DNA of 43,809 bases from Gammaproteobacteria bacterium. GTDB lineage: Bacteria > Pseudomonadota > Gammaproteobacteria > Chromatiales > Chromatiaceae. The stretch spans positions 1 to 43,809 of the forward strand of contig JASJBU010000006.1 of assembly GCA_030066355.1 (NCBI GenBank), read 5' to 3'. Under the pieces are notes generated by a model. That model was not told the origin of the DNA, did not search any database, and worked only from the letters and a program-made list of their open reading frames with translations. The translations under genes and the position numbers were made by a program. Shown here piece after piece: positions 8,586-16,684 of the stretch (the first letter of the stretch is position 1; each line of letters begins with the position of its first letter).

Positions 8586-9485
8586 ATGCAAGAGACAGCC
8601 GACTATCAAACTTATAGCCAACGAGTGCTCTGCCCCTGCCACGGCATGCTGCAGGTCGTCAGTCAAGAGGGAGGCATAGCGGAAAGCGTCGATGGGTATA
8701 ACTGGAAACTCTTCGTCGCGGACGAGAGCATCGTCAGTCATACCGGTCTCTCTGAGGTTCGCTATGGCGATTGGAACCTCCATAAGGGTTGTTCGCGTTC
8801 CAGGATCCGCGGCACCTCGGCATCCAGCCTCATCGAAGAAACCGGAGAGCGCTTGGTCGAGGCACTCTATGCATGTGCCGCTTCTGTCCCGTTCGAACCC
8901 CTGGACTGCCACGAATACTGGCTGATCGACGAGGCGAGACAAAGGCCGCTGGCTCTTCTGGAGAGCTGCACCCGATTGGACCGCCCAGTCACAACTGACT
9001 GCCCCCACTGGCATCCGGGTGCCGCAGCAAAACGCCACTTTTCATCCACATTCGGCAATGCCGACAGCCTGGCGAACATGATCCAACAGCGGGCCGGAAG
9101 AAAACCTGTGGGTCTTTGGGTGGAAAGGACGGGATCCGGCAACGGCCTGTTGTCTAACGGGGAAGAGATTGACCGCCGTGAATTTCCCGAACTCTATCTC
9201 TCTACCGACTGGCCCTCAAGGGAACAAACCCATCTGGTCACTGATTTTCTCGCCTGGCAGGCACCTTGGTTACTGCAAATCCATGACCTCATTCCTGCTA
9301 CCCGAAGCTGGCTGGAACGGGCCGCCTGGCGGCGACCCATGGCAACCAGCAGGATCTACCGCCTGTTTCCCAGAGTATTCGACACCCAGGGTCTGACCGT
9401 CACTCGCGTCAAAGCCAGAATGATGCAAGACGAGCCGGCAACGGATTGTCCGCCTGAACCCTTTTATCCATTTTACAATGAGTAG
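8586..9485 (+). CDS. Uncharacterised 299-residue protein
   Basis: A soluble-looking protein without a signal peptide or membrane segment. It has Cys16 and Cys18 in LCPCHG, several other Cys and His residues (HKGCSR; CPHWHPG) and many Trp residues, and it ends PFYPFYNE. An AGGGAA ribosome-like site lies about 12 bases before the ATG. I do not recognise the family. The Cys/His pairs could bind a metal, but the spacing fits no motif I can name. It is transcribed alone, divergent from the mpl block and convergent with the rhodanese gene. Codon usage resembles the neighbours, so it is probably long resident. Confidence 0.75.
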   Translation: MQETADYQTYSQRVLCPCHGMLQVVSQEGGIAESVDGYNWKLFVADESIVSHTGLSEVRYGDWNLHKGCSRSRIRGTSASSLIEETGERLVEALYACAASVPFEPLDCHEYWLIDEARQRPLALLESCTRLDRPVTTDCPHWHPGAAAKRHFSSTFGNADSLANMIQQRAGRKPVGLWVERTGSGNGLLSNGEEIDRREFPELYLSTDWPSREQTHLVTDFLAWQAPWLLQIHDLIPATRSWLERAAWRRPMATSRIYRLFPRVFDTQGLTVTRVKARMMQDEPATDCPPEPFYPFYNE

Positions 9486-9523
9486 ATCGATGCTCTCTCA
9501 GGTGCCAGAATCTGGCATCGTCC

Positions 9524-9946
9524 CTAGTTAACCGAGCTCAATCCCTGCTGCATCAACCAGCTGTTGAAGCCGCCGAACAGGACCTTGACGTTCTCACGCC
9601 CGAGCAATCTCAATGCAAAGTGGGCTTTCGAGGACAATAGACCGGTGTCACAATATAGAATGATCGGCTTTTCCAACGGCAATTGATCCCGTTTAGCCAC
9701 TACATCCCGCCATTCGATGTTCACCGCGCCAGGGATATGACCCTTGTCAAATTGGCTGTCAAGCCGTGTATCGACCACTAAAAACGCCTGCAACCCGACA
9801 CTGCTCAGCTGATCCGGGGTGATGGCACCCTCCGCATATTCGGCAAACTCCAGGAAATCCTCCAGCGCCTCCAGGACCGCCCCGTTCTCCGTCCAAGCTT
9901 TCAGGGGCAGACACGCCAAAGCGATAAGTAAAATTAGATTCCGCAC
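9524..9946 (-). CDS. Secreted rhodanese-domain protein
   Basis: Read from the GTG at 9946, the product is 140 residues: a signal peptide (MRNLILLIALACLPLKAWTE) and one rhodanese domain. The likely active-site cysteine is Cys99 in ILYCDTGLLSSKA, preceded by the typical DTR and GHIPGAVNIEW motifs. Such single-domain rhodaneses transfer or bind sulfane sulfur; location should be the periplasm. The frame is open to an ATG-like start at 10006, but that start would hide the signal peptide and lies upstream of the promoter I see at 9982-10010. The substrate is not known. Confidence 0.83.
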   Translation of the reverse strand: MRNLILLIALACLPLKAWTENGAVLEALEDFLEFAEYAEGAITPDQLSSVGLQAFLVVDTRLDSQFDKGHIPGAVNIEWRDVVAKRDQLPLEKPIILYCDTGLLSSKAHFALRLLGRENVKVLFGGFNSWLMQQGLSSVN

Positions 9947-9981
9947 TGAAAATACCCCATCGCACACAGGAAGTAGTCTAG

Positions 9982-10010
9982 AAAATACCAGCCACAGGCC
10001 TGACAAACAA
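9982..10010 (-). promoter_or_regulatory. Sigma-70-like promoter of the rhodanese gene
   Basis: On the minus strand, TTGTTT (10010-10005) and TATTTT (9987-9982) are separated by 17 bases. Transcription would start near 9975, about 30 bases before the GTG at 9946, which supports that start codon. Confidence 0.5.
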
Positions 10011-10015
10011 TTCCA

Positions 10016-10034
10016 AATACTAATGCGTAGTATT
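10016..10034. promoter_or_regulatory. 19-base palindrome, candidate operator
   Basis: AATACTA and TAGTATT form a perfect 7-bp inverted repeat around ATGCG. It lies 5 bases upstream of the -35 box of the rhodanese promoter, a position that fits a transcription factor site. The regulator is unknown. Confidence 0.45.
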
Positions 10035-10408
10035 AAGATTGTTAAGCTTTACCCAATTGAATCCAATCTAACAGTGATGGCTGTCCACATTCCAATCCGC
10101 CATCAGATCCTACTGAATCCCATAAAGCCGCGATGAGTTTGCAGAAAACAGATCGGACAATCCAGAGACCGACAGCATGCCGACTTTAACGAGAAAAAAA
10201 AGTCTACGAAGGGGTATGATGGTGGAAAAACCATGAGACCGAGACCCTCACAGGCAACTCACAGATCTTGGAACCCAATGATACCCGCAAACTGGCACCA
10301 ATGTATGGCTTCATCGACCAGGTTTGAATCGATCGACCCACCAAGCGCATCAACCAAGGCAGCGCCGTCAATGTCACCCATGCTGACCGGGGCTGGCTCA
10401 GTCTAAGC

Positions 10409-11803
10409 ATGTTTGAACCACAAATACTACTCTCGGTACTTCGGCAACGACTCGGTGACGAACTCACACGGCACCCGCCAAAAAGTCACAGATACTATAC
10501 GCTGACACTGCGCATCGAAGACATCCATCTCAATAATCTTTCCCGAGCTGGAAATCGCTGGTGCTATTGGAGTAAACCGGATAAAGAGGAATATCGCCTA
10601 GGTGCTGGTGAGGTTTTCAGATACTGCACCACAGGGGCAGATCGCTTCGCACAACTCTCAACGACATACCGTCAAACGCTCAGCCAATGGGACAGGTATG
10701 ATCCGGACGCATCAATGATGGAGCCCGTAATGTTTACCGGTTTTGCGTTTTCTGCAGATGCTCCGATGAATGATCCTTGGCAGGGACTCCCCAATACCGC
10801 ACTCTGTCTGCCGGAGATCTTACTCCAGCGGCAAGGCAACCACTATACCCTATCCTGCTCCTGTTTCCCTCAACAGACAGCGCATATGACTCAGCAGATC
10901 GAACGCTGGCTCTCACTGCTGAGTGAAATCTTCGACGATATGCTGCAGAGGCCCGGCCCCCCTGGTCACAGAACCAACCTGCCTGTCACTCACCTGGATC
11001 CCGTAAAGGACGTTTGGTTGGATCAGGTCAGGGCCATCAAACGGGATATCGAAAACCAAGCGCTGGAAAAGGTCGTGCTCGCTCGCCGTATCCAGGTACG
11101 TGCAGAGAGAAAACTCAACCCGATCCGCTTGATGTCGACACTCAACTGTCTGTACCCGGATAGCGTCCTGTTCGCGACCCAACAGGATGGGCTGACCTTT
11201 CTGGCGGCAACCCCGGAGTATCTGCTGAGCATCAAAGATGCCTCGATTAGCAGCGACGCAGTGGCAGGTACCCTGCCTCGTGCTGCGGATGAAATCAGGG
11301 ACCATCAGTTGGGCCTGGACCTCCTGAATGACCCTAAATCCCAACATGAACACCAGGTTGTCGTGGAAAATATTCAGGCTGTACTGCATGAGATCTGCAG
11401 TGAGGTGGAGCCGGCAAACCCCGCAAGGCTCAAACGCCTGCGCGTACTGCAGCATCTATGGACTGTGCTGAAAGGTGAATTGAAACCTGGTATCGACCTG
11501 TTCGAGGCCGCCGAGCATCTGCACCCGACGGCCGCGGTGAACGGCATGCCGGTGCAGCAGGCTCTCAGCTGGCTGCAGACCCATGAACCCTTTTGCCGTG
11601 GTTGGTTCACCGGTGCCGCAGGCTGGGTCAATGCCAGGGGCGATGGAGAGCTGGCGGTGTTGATTCGCTGTGCGTTGCTCAAGGGTTATGATGCGGAATT
11701 GTATGCCGGGGCGGGTATCACCGCAGATTCCGATCCCGACAGTGAGTACATGGAAACCGAACTGAAGCTCTCCGCCATGCTGGAGGCCCTGGAAGATGCC
11801 TGA
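10409..11803 (+). CDS. menF: Isochorismate synthase (menaquinone type)
   Basis: Converts chorismate to isochorismate, the first step of menaquinone synthesis. The 464-residue protein has a variable N-terminal half and a conserved chorismate-binding C-terminal half. Landmarks are EKVVLARR, FLAATPEYL, DAVAGTLPRA, HLHPTAAVNGMP, GWFTGAAGWVNARGDGELAVLIRCAL and YAGAGITADSDPDSEYMETELK. The ATG at 10409 is the first start codon after an in-frame stop at 10325; its ribosome site is poor. Together with menD downstream this makes a MenF role more likely than siderophore isochorismate synthesis, although the fold alone does not separate the two. Confidence 0.92.
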   Translation: MFEPQILLSVLRQRLGDELTRHPPKSHRYYTLTLRIEDIHLNNLSRAGNRWCYWSKPDKEEYRLGAGEVFRYCTTGADRFAQLSTTYRQTLSQWDRYDPDASMMEPVMFTGFAFSADAPMNDPWQGLPNTALCLPEILLQRQGNHYTLSCSCFPQQTAHMTQQIERWLSLLSEIFDDMLQRPGPPGHRTNLPVTHLDPVKDVWLDQVRAIKRDIENQALEKVVLARRIQVRAERKLNPIRLMSTLNCLYPDSVLFATQQDGLTFLAATPEYLLSIKDASISSDAVAGTLPRAADEIRDHQLGLDLLNDPKSQHEHQVVVENIQAVLHEICSEVEPANPARLKRLRVLQHLWTVLKGELKPGIDLFEAAEHLHPTAAVNGMPVQQALSWLQTHEPFCRGWFTGAAGWVNARGDGELAVLIRCALLKGYDAELYAGAGITADSDPDSEYMETELKLSAMLEALEDA

Positions 11804-11855
11804 TCCTGGAATCCACCAATGACTGCTTCATTCTGACGCTTAATCGATCATTACG

Positions 11856-12101
11856 ATGTTACATGGCTCAAATCTAGTATTCTGCAAAGTTGACGCAGCG
11901 GGCAACCGGCCGCATAACCTGTCCCTCGCAGCACAACAGACCGCTGTGACTCCTGATATGAGGTGGATTGACCATCCTGACGCAGCGTACGCCACACCCG
12001 AGAAACCAGGTGTCATGCTCACCAGGGGTGTTCGAGCGACCCTTTCCTGCGCTGCCTTACTCACATCCTGCGAGCTGATCGGCTTTGGTTTATCGAGCTA
12101 A
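11856..12101 (+). CDS. Doubtful small ORF before menD
   Basis: An 81-codon frame ends in TAA whose last base is the first base of the menD ATG. The peptide resembles no family I know and has neither a signal peptide nor a strong ribosome site. The exact stop/start overlap is the only argument for it: such a frame could couple menD translation as a leader peptide. The composition looks random, and I consider a non-coding leader more likely. Confidence 0.2.
   Translation: MLHGSNLVFCKVDAAGNRPHNLSLAAQQTAVTPDMRWIDHPDAAYATPEKPGVMLTRGVRATLSCAALLTSCELIGFGLSS
11890..11918 (+). promoter_or_regulatory. Possible menD promoter
   Basis: TTGACG (11890-11895) and CATAAC (11913-11918) are spaced by 17 bases in the 297-base gap after menF. 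This would give a leader of about 175 bases before menD. The -10 box is only a fair match. Confidence 0.35.
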
Positions 12102-13807
12102 TGGACACCGCTGCGCTGAATCTTCTCTGGTCCGACCAACTGATGGACGGTCTCGCCGCCGCCGGTGTCAGACGAATCGTACTCTCCCCAGGATCGAGAT
12201 CCACACCACTCGTACTCGCGGTCAATCGCCACCCCAAACTGAGGCATTGGCAGCATCCCGACGAACGTAGCGCCGCCTTTTTCGCCCTGGGTCTGGCGAT
12301 ACATCAACGGCAACCTGTCGCCTTGATCGCCACCTCCGGCAGCGCCCCTGCACACTGGCTGGCCGCGACTATCGAGGCCAACCGATCACATGTCCCGCTT
12401 ATCCTACTCAGTGCCGATCGCCCACCTGGACTGCAGGCCTGCGGTTCGAATCAAACCATCGATCAGGTCCACCTGTTCGGCACCCAGGTCCGCGGTTTCT
12501 ATCAGGCCGGTACCCCGACCGATGACCCTCAGGCACTCGCACATATCCGTCGCCTGGGAATCCAGGCCACCCACCAGGCCCTGTGGCCAGCCCCGGGCCC
12601 GGTTCACATCAACCTGGCCTTTCAGGAGCCCTTGACACCCCATCGAATCGCGCAACGCACCCTACCCGGTCCATCGGTTCCCACATCCCACAGCCCAGTA
12701 CAACCCGATCCCCGGCAACTGCAACGTCTTGCCCGGGTGATGATTTCGGGCCGGGGGCTGATCGTCTGCGGCCCCATGCCCCAGGACGCGAAGTTCCCAA
12801 GCGCCGTCACCCGTCTGGCCGGGCAGTTGAACTGCCCCCTGCTGGCCGATCCCTTGAGCGGCTTGCGATTCGGCAGTCACGACCACAGCCGGCTCATCAG
12901 CCGTTACGACAGTTTTCTGGGTAACGACCATTTCAGGCATGGCGCAAGACCAGACTGGGTGCTGCGTTTTGGGGCCGCACCAGTCTCCAAGCATCTGCTG
13001 GAGTATCTAAAATGGCCAGACATTCACCTGGTGCTCTGCGCACCCTGGGGTGACTGGCCCGACCCTTTGCATCAGACCGGTGAGATGGTGCGCGCGGCAC
13101 CCGCCCTGCTGTGCAACGCCCTGTCCGATGCTTGCACCGCCTCCGAAACCCAAACCTGGCTGCAAGGATTCACCCAGGCTGAAAGTGCGATCGCTGATAT
13201 CACGGCGCCCTGTGAATCAGCGACACCTAGAGAACAGGTCGTAATTGAGGAACTGATCGACACCCTGCCCGATGACAGTCTGCTTTTCAGCGGCAACTCC
13301 CTGCCGATTCGCCAGCTCGACAGCTGGAGCGGCCAGGCGGCAAAGCGTCTGCGCATCATTGCCAATCGTGGCGCCAGCGGTATCGACGGCAATGTCTCTA
13401 CCCTGCTCGGCCTGGCCGCAGCCAGTGAACAGCCGGTGGTCGGGCTGCTGGGGGATCTCACCTTTTTCCACGATATGAACGGCCTGCTCTTCGCCCGTGA
13501 GCTGGACGCTGTGATCATTGTTTTCAACAATGATGGCGGTGGCATCTTCGGCCTGCTGCCCCAGGCCGAACTGGAAACCTTCGAACAGCACTGGCTGATG
13601 CCCACCCACTTGGATTTCACCCATACCGCAAGACTTTATGCGCTGGAGCACTACCGGATCGAAAGACAGGACCAGTTCCGACCCGCGCTGCGCAAAGCAC
13701 TCTCCACGGGCGGTGTCACACTCATCGAAATCATGCTCGACAGGAAATTGAGCCTGTTCGCTCAGTCCCGTTACCGTCAGATGGCCGACTTGAAATTGTC
13801 TTCCTGA
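12101..13807 (+). CDS. menD: SEPHCHC synthase MenD
   Basis: A thiamine-diphosphate enzyme that adds the succinic semialdehyde unit from 2-oxoglutarate to isochorismate, the second committed step of menaquinone synthesis. The 568-residue protein has the MenD signature SPGSRSTPL near residue 30, DERSAAFFALG with the catalytic glutamate, ATSGSAPAHW, and the C-terminal NRGASGIDGNVSTLLGLA and GDLTFFHDMNGLL. The ThDP/Mg site follows around FNNDGGGIFGLL. Its length is normal. It follows menF after a 297-base gap and is the last gene before the men locus is interrupted. Confidence 0.96.
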   Translation: MDTAALNLLWSDQLMDGLAAAGVRRIVLSPGSRSTPLVLAVNRHPKLRHWQHPDERSAAFFALGLAIHQRQPVALIATSGSAPAHWLAATIEANRSHVPLILLSADRPPGLQACGSNQTIDQVHLFGTQVRGFYQAGTPTDDPQALAHIRRLGIQATHQALWPAPGPVHINLAFQEPLTPHRIAQRTLPGPSVPTSHSPVQPDPRQLQRLARVMISGRGLIVCGPMPQDAKFPSAVTRLAGQLNCPLLADPLSGLRFGSHDHSRLISRYDSFLGNDHFRHGARPDWVLRFGAAPVSKHLLEYLKWPDIHLVLCAPWGDWPDPLHQTGEMVRAAPALLCNALSDACTASETQTWLQGFTQAESAIADITAPCESATPREQVVIEELIDTLPDDSLLFSGNSLPIRQLDSWSGQAAKRLRIIANRGASGIDGNVSTLLGLAAASEQPVVGLLGDLTFFHDMNGLLFARELDAVIIVFNNDGGGIFGLLPQAELETFEQHWLMPTHLDFTHTARLYALEHYRIERQDQFRPALRKALSTGGVTLIEIMLDRKLSLFAQSRYRQMADLKLSS

Positions 13808-14257
13808 TCTGACGCTTGCAGGGTCAGAGCTTTGCCTCCCAATAGCCGTCCATGGTCCATTCATACGACAACATCAGCGGAAGCGCTTTAACGTATCGCT
13901 AGCATAAAACGTCATCTACCCGGGCAAACCCTGACTCCCTTGATAGCTACTTTAGTTATCTATCTATAGCAAGACCGGCCAGTCGATAGATAAATTCTAT
14001 CAATGTGCTGATTAAATCCACATATAAATGTGACGTACCACAACCTTTACGGATTCATAAGGCAATTCAGAATAGGAATCAAAATCATTATCTTGTTATA
14101 AGTGGCCCTGAGGATCGTGACCGCTTGATAGTTGACTGAAGGGTTAAACAATCAGCGAGCGGTCCTCACTCGAGCGATTATTCGTGGCGCAGTAAAGCAG
14201 TTTAATAACCACAGAAGGAAGAATGATCAAAAGTTAATACTCGCGAAGGAGAGAACA
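13808..14257. other. Long AT-rich upstream region of the PKD/TGA gene
   Basis: This 450-base gap is much more AT-rich than its flanks. It contains repeated GATAG/CTATC elements: TATCTATC at 13957-13964 faces GATAGATA at 13985-13992, with further copies near 13942 and 13997. Around 14074-14092 is a partial Fur-box-like stretch; the minus strand reads GATAATGAT followed by a degenerate half. A weak promoter pair, TTCAGA and TATCTT spaced by 17 bases, overlaps it near 14066-14094. No gene is visible. The frame of the next gene is open back to 14132, but no ribosome site supports a start there. Confidence 0.4.
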
Positions 14258-15607
14258 ATGCATTCACACATTGTTTCTAATCGAAAAATGCTCAACAGGC
14301 TGCTATTTCCTACCCTCACCAGCGGGGCATTGATAGCCCTCTCACCCCTGGCCCATGCCACCAACACCTGGCTCAGCAACTGGCAGAATATCTATCCCGA
14401 CTCGCTGTCTGACGACAATGCAAACTGAGCATTGTGTCATACGACTTATGACGCCGATAACAGCTCATTGAATAGCTACGGTTCCGCGGTCAGGAGCGGT
14501 ATTCTGAATGCAGAAAGCGCCGATTCGGACGGCCAAGGCGACGCCAATATCGTGGAGATCAATGCCAATGCCCAACCGGCCTGGACCGTCTCTGCCCCTG
14601 CAGGGGTGAGTGGAGATCTCGATCCGGTCGATGTGGTCGTCAATGATCCGCCGACCGCCGATTCTGCCGGTCCCTATACGGCCAGCGTGGGAGAACCCAT
14701 CAATTTCGATGGCAGCGGCTCGTCCGACCCGGATGGCTCCATCGTCTCCTATCTCTGGACATTTGGCGATGGCGCTTCGGCCAGCACCGAATCGCCCACT
14801 CACACCTATACGGCTGCCGGGACCTACCCCGTCACCCTCACCGTGACGGATGACGACAATGCGCGCGATAGCGCCAGCACCAGCGCCACCATCATAGCCG
14901 TCGACACGAGTACGCCGCCGATTGCCGATGCAGGCGGCCCTTACTCAGGCACCGTGGATAACCCAGTGACCTTCAACGGCACCGGTTCCACCGATCCGGA
15001 CGGCGGCGCTATCGTCCGATACGATTGGAACTTCGGAGACGGTAGCGCAACGCTCGCAGATGCGGGCGCCACTCCAAGCCATGTCTACACCGCAACCGGC
15101 AGTTATACGGTAATCCTGACCGTGACCGATGATGAGGGGGTGACAGACAGCGATACCGCCACCGCCAGCATCGGTACGGGTGATCTACCGCCGATAGCCG
15201 ACGCAGGTGGGCCTTACACGGCTGATATTGGCGAGACGGTGACGTTCGACGCCACCGGATCGACTGATCCAGACGGCAACATCGTCAGTTATGATTGGGA
15301 ATTCGGTGACGGCACCGTCTTGATAGACGCCGGCGCAACCCCCAACCACACCTACAGCACCGCCGGCACCTTCAATGTCATCCTGACGGTATGGGACGAG
15401 GTCAATCTGAGCGATACCGACGCGACTCAGGCGACCATTACCGATCCACTCGACGCCCCGACAACCCCACCGGACGAAGGTGACGAAGAAGACCGGGATG
15501 ATGAGGACCGGGACGACGAAGAGCGGGATGACGAGGACCGGGACGACGAAGAGTGGGATGATGAGGACCGGGATGACGATGACCGCGAAGACCATGAGCG
15601 TGATTGA
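14258..15607 (+). CDS. Secreted UxxCH (in-frame TGA) protein with three PKD domains; putative selenoprotein
   Basis: A strong ribosome site (AAGGAG) precedes the ATG at 14258. The product has a signal peptide cut after Ala34 (SPLAHA), then a cytochrome-like segment with an in-frame TGA as codon 57: DDNAN-(TGA)-ALCHTTY. The TGA replaces the first cysteine of a CxxCH heme motif. Reading through gives 449 residues. Downstream, NSYG and SDGQGDANIVEINANAQPAW continue the domain, followed by three PKD repeats (about residues 130-215, 220-312, 313-400, each with FGDG) and a charged C-terminal repeat. The hairpin at 14434-14454 resembles a bacterial SECIS. I infer selenocysteine at position 57. A nonsense mutation or sequencing error cannot be excluded. 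The gene is alone, inside the split men locus. Confidence 0.7.
14426..14454 (+). promoter_or_regulatory. In-frame TGA followed by SECIS-like hairpin
   Basis: The TGA is at 14426-14428. After 5 bases, GTGTCATA (14434-14441) pairs with TATGACGC (14447-14454) in an 8-bp stem with one T-G pair and the loop CGACT. A guanine is the second loop base. Bacterial SECIS elements are stem-loops within the coding region just after UGA, with a G in the first two loop positions. The spacing here is near the short end of the usual range. Confidence 0.55.
15482..15586 (+). repeat. Seven tandem DDEDR-type pentapeptide codon repeats
   Basis: Seven 15-base units encode DEEDR, DDEDR, DDEER, DDEDR, DDEEW, DDEDR and DDDDR at the C-terminus of the PKD protein, followed by EDHERD and the stop. 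Units 2/4/6 and 3/5 are more alike, suggesting a 30-base ancestral duplication. The result is a highly charged tail. Confidence 0.85.
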
Positions 15608-15657
15608 TCTGATCAAGCACTGAACCGCATACACCATAGGCTGTACTGACCAGCTGA

Positions 15658-15680
15658 CAGGGGAGCTCACCACTCCCCTG
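15658..15680. terminator. Hairpin between convergent genes
   Basis: CAGGGGAG and CTCCCCTG form an 8-bp perfect stem with a 7-base loop, between the PKD gene and the convergent DUF6279 gene. There is no T-run, so its efficiency is uncertain; it may serve both strands. Confidence 0.5.
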
Positions 15681-15751
15681 GAGAGGTGACCATCCGAAGG
15701 CAATCCCGCTGTCGTATCGCGCGCTTCGACAAGCGTTCCATATTGCTCACT

Positions 15752-16684
15752 TTATTCGGTCATTGTTTCCAGGAAATCGACTTCCTGTAATTTTGGCGAT
15801 GTCCTTCGACCGTCCACCGCAACCCCCAAAACTTCGCCGGCACATGCCAATTGATCGAAGTCTGCCGCAACGGATCGGACCATTTCGTCCAAGTGTCTGA
15901 GTTGCTCCTGGGTCAGTCGCTCCCCTAACTCAGCCAGCATCCCGATGGTCATACTCCGATTCTGTTCCAGCCTTCTCAAGTATTGCTCGGGCTGACCGTG
16001 ATAGGGGTTGACGAACAGCTCCTCGAGCTTAGCGTAAAAGGCCTCATCATCTTTGCGATGATCGAGCAGCACCTGCAGCCGCATCTGCCACTGTTGCCTG
16101 GCCAACAAGCCCTGCATACCCAAGGGCTTGAAATCTCTGCTCCACTGCACGACCCGTTGCTGTTGCTCAGCCGTCAGGGGACCAAACCAGCGTTCGAGCT
16201 CGTCGCTCATGCGTTCCTGGTAGTCCTCGCGGATCTCCATCTCGGTCTGAGCCTGGAAATCCTCAAGCCACTCCCGGTTCTTCTTTTGCATGGCGCTGAA
16301 AAAATCATCCAGCTGGACCTGCTCCGAGGTCAGGAACAACCGGGCGATCGCCGGACTGGCCTGCCGCTTGATCTCTTTCCAATAAGCTTCGATCCGGGTT
16401 GAGGTCAGTTGCAGCCTGTCCGCATCCATGGCGCCCTGCTGAAAATCCTGATTGGCCCTGCGCAACAGCATCGCATATGACGTGAGGTGGTTACCGCAAT
16501 GCCACTGCAGAAGCTTCTCCACCTCGGTTTCCAGAAAGGAGGCCTGACTGTCATTGAGTTCGATATAGTCATCCACGTAATAGGGGATCAACCAATCCAG
16601 TTGATGATAAGCGAACTTCACCCTGCTACAACCGGCCAAAACAAGACAAAAGAGCACCGACAGAAGGATTCGCCGGTGCGTCAT
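15752..16684 (-). CDS. DUF6279 family lipoprotein
   Basis: A 310-residue lipoprotein. The signal MTHRRILLSVLFCLVLAGC has a clear lipobox (LAGC, Cys19). The mature part starts with KFAYHQLDWLIPYYVDDYIELNDSQ, the hallmark of DUF6279, followed by a long helical region rich in Gln, Glu and Arg. The function of the family is unknown to me. The start at 16684 overlaps the stop of the upstream membrane protein gene (ATGA), so they form a two-gene operon. The frame stays open further upstream, but that part overlaps the neighbouring gene and is not coding in this frame. Confidence 0.85.
   Translation of the reverse strand: MTHRRILLSVLFCLVLAGCSRVKFAYHQLDWLIPYYVDDYIELNDSQASFLETEVEKLLQWHCGNHLTSYAMLLRRANQDFQQGAMDADRLQLTSTRIEAYWKEIKRQASPAIARLFLTSEQVQLDDFFSAMQKKNREWLEDFQAQTEMEIREDYQERMSDELERWFGPLTAEQQQRVVQWSRDFKPLGMQGLLARQQWQMRLQVLLDHRKDDEAFYAKLEELFVNPYHGQPEQYLRRLEQNRSMTIGMLAELGERLTQEQLRHLDEMVRSVAADFDQLACAGEVLGVAVDGRRTSPKLQEVDFLETMTE

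Larger units (their letters stand above)
9947..10408. other. Intergenic region between rhodanese gene and menF
   Basis: The left part is AT-rich and holds the rhodanese promoter and palindrome listed separately. The right part (10220-10408) has higher GC. In the menF frame it reads as two short peptides, 10220-10324 and 10328-10408, separated by a TGA at 10325. It may be a decayed coding segment, but it is too short to assign. An A7 run is at 10194-10200. I see no confident menF promoter. Confidence 0.4.

Noticed and set aside
10204-10467. Minus-strand frame across the menF start
   Set aside because: Its Ser/Arg/Pro-rich composition is typical of antisense reading; it overlaps menF and has no start signal.
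14132-14257. Upstream start for the PKD/TGA protein at 14132
   Set aside because: It would add 42 residues before a clear signal peptide, and the strong ribosome site is at 14245-14250, right before the ATG at 14258.
14432-15607. Separate gene starting at the TTG 14432 after the TGA
   Set aside because: There is no ribosome site, and the signal peptide and the first part of the cytochrome-like segment lie before the TGA in the same frame. One readthrough protein explains the data better.
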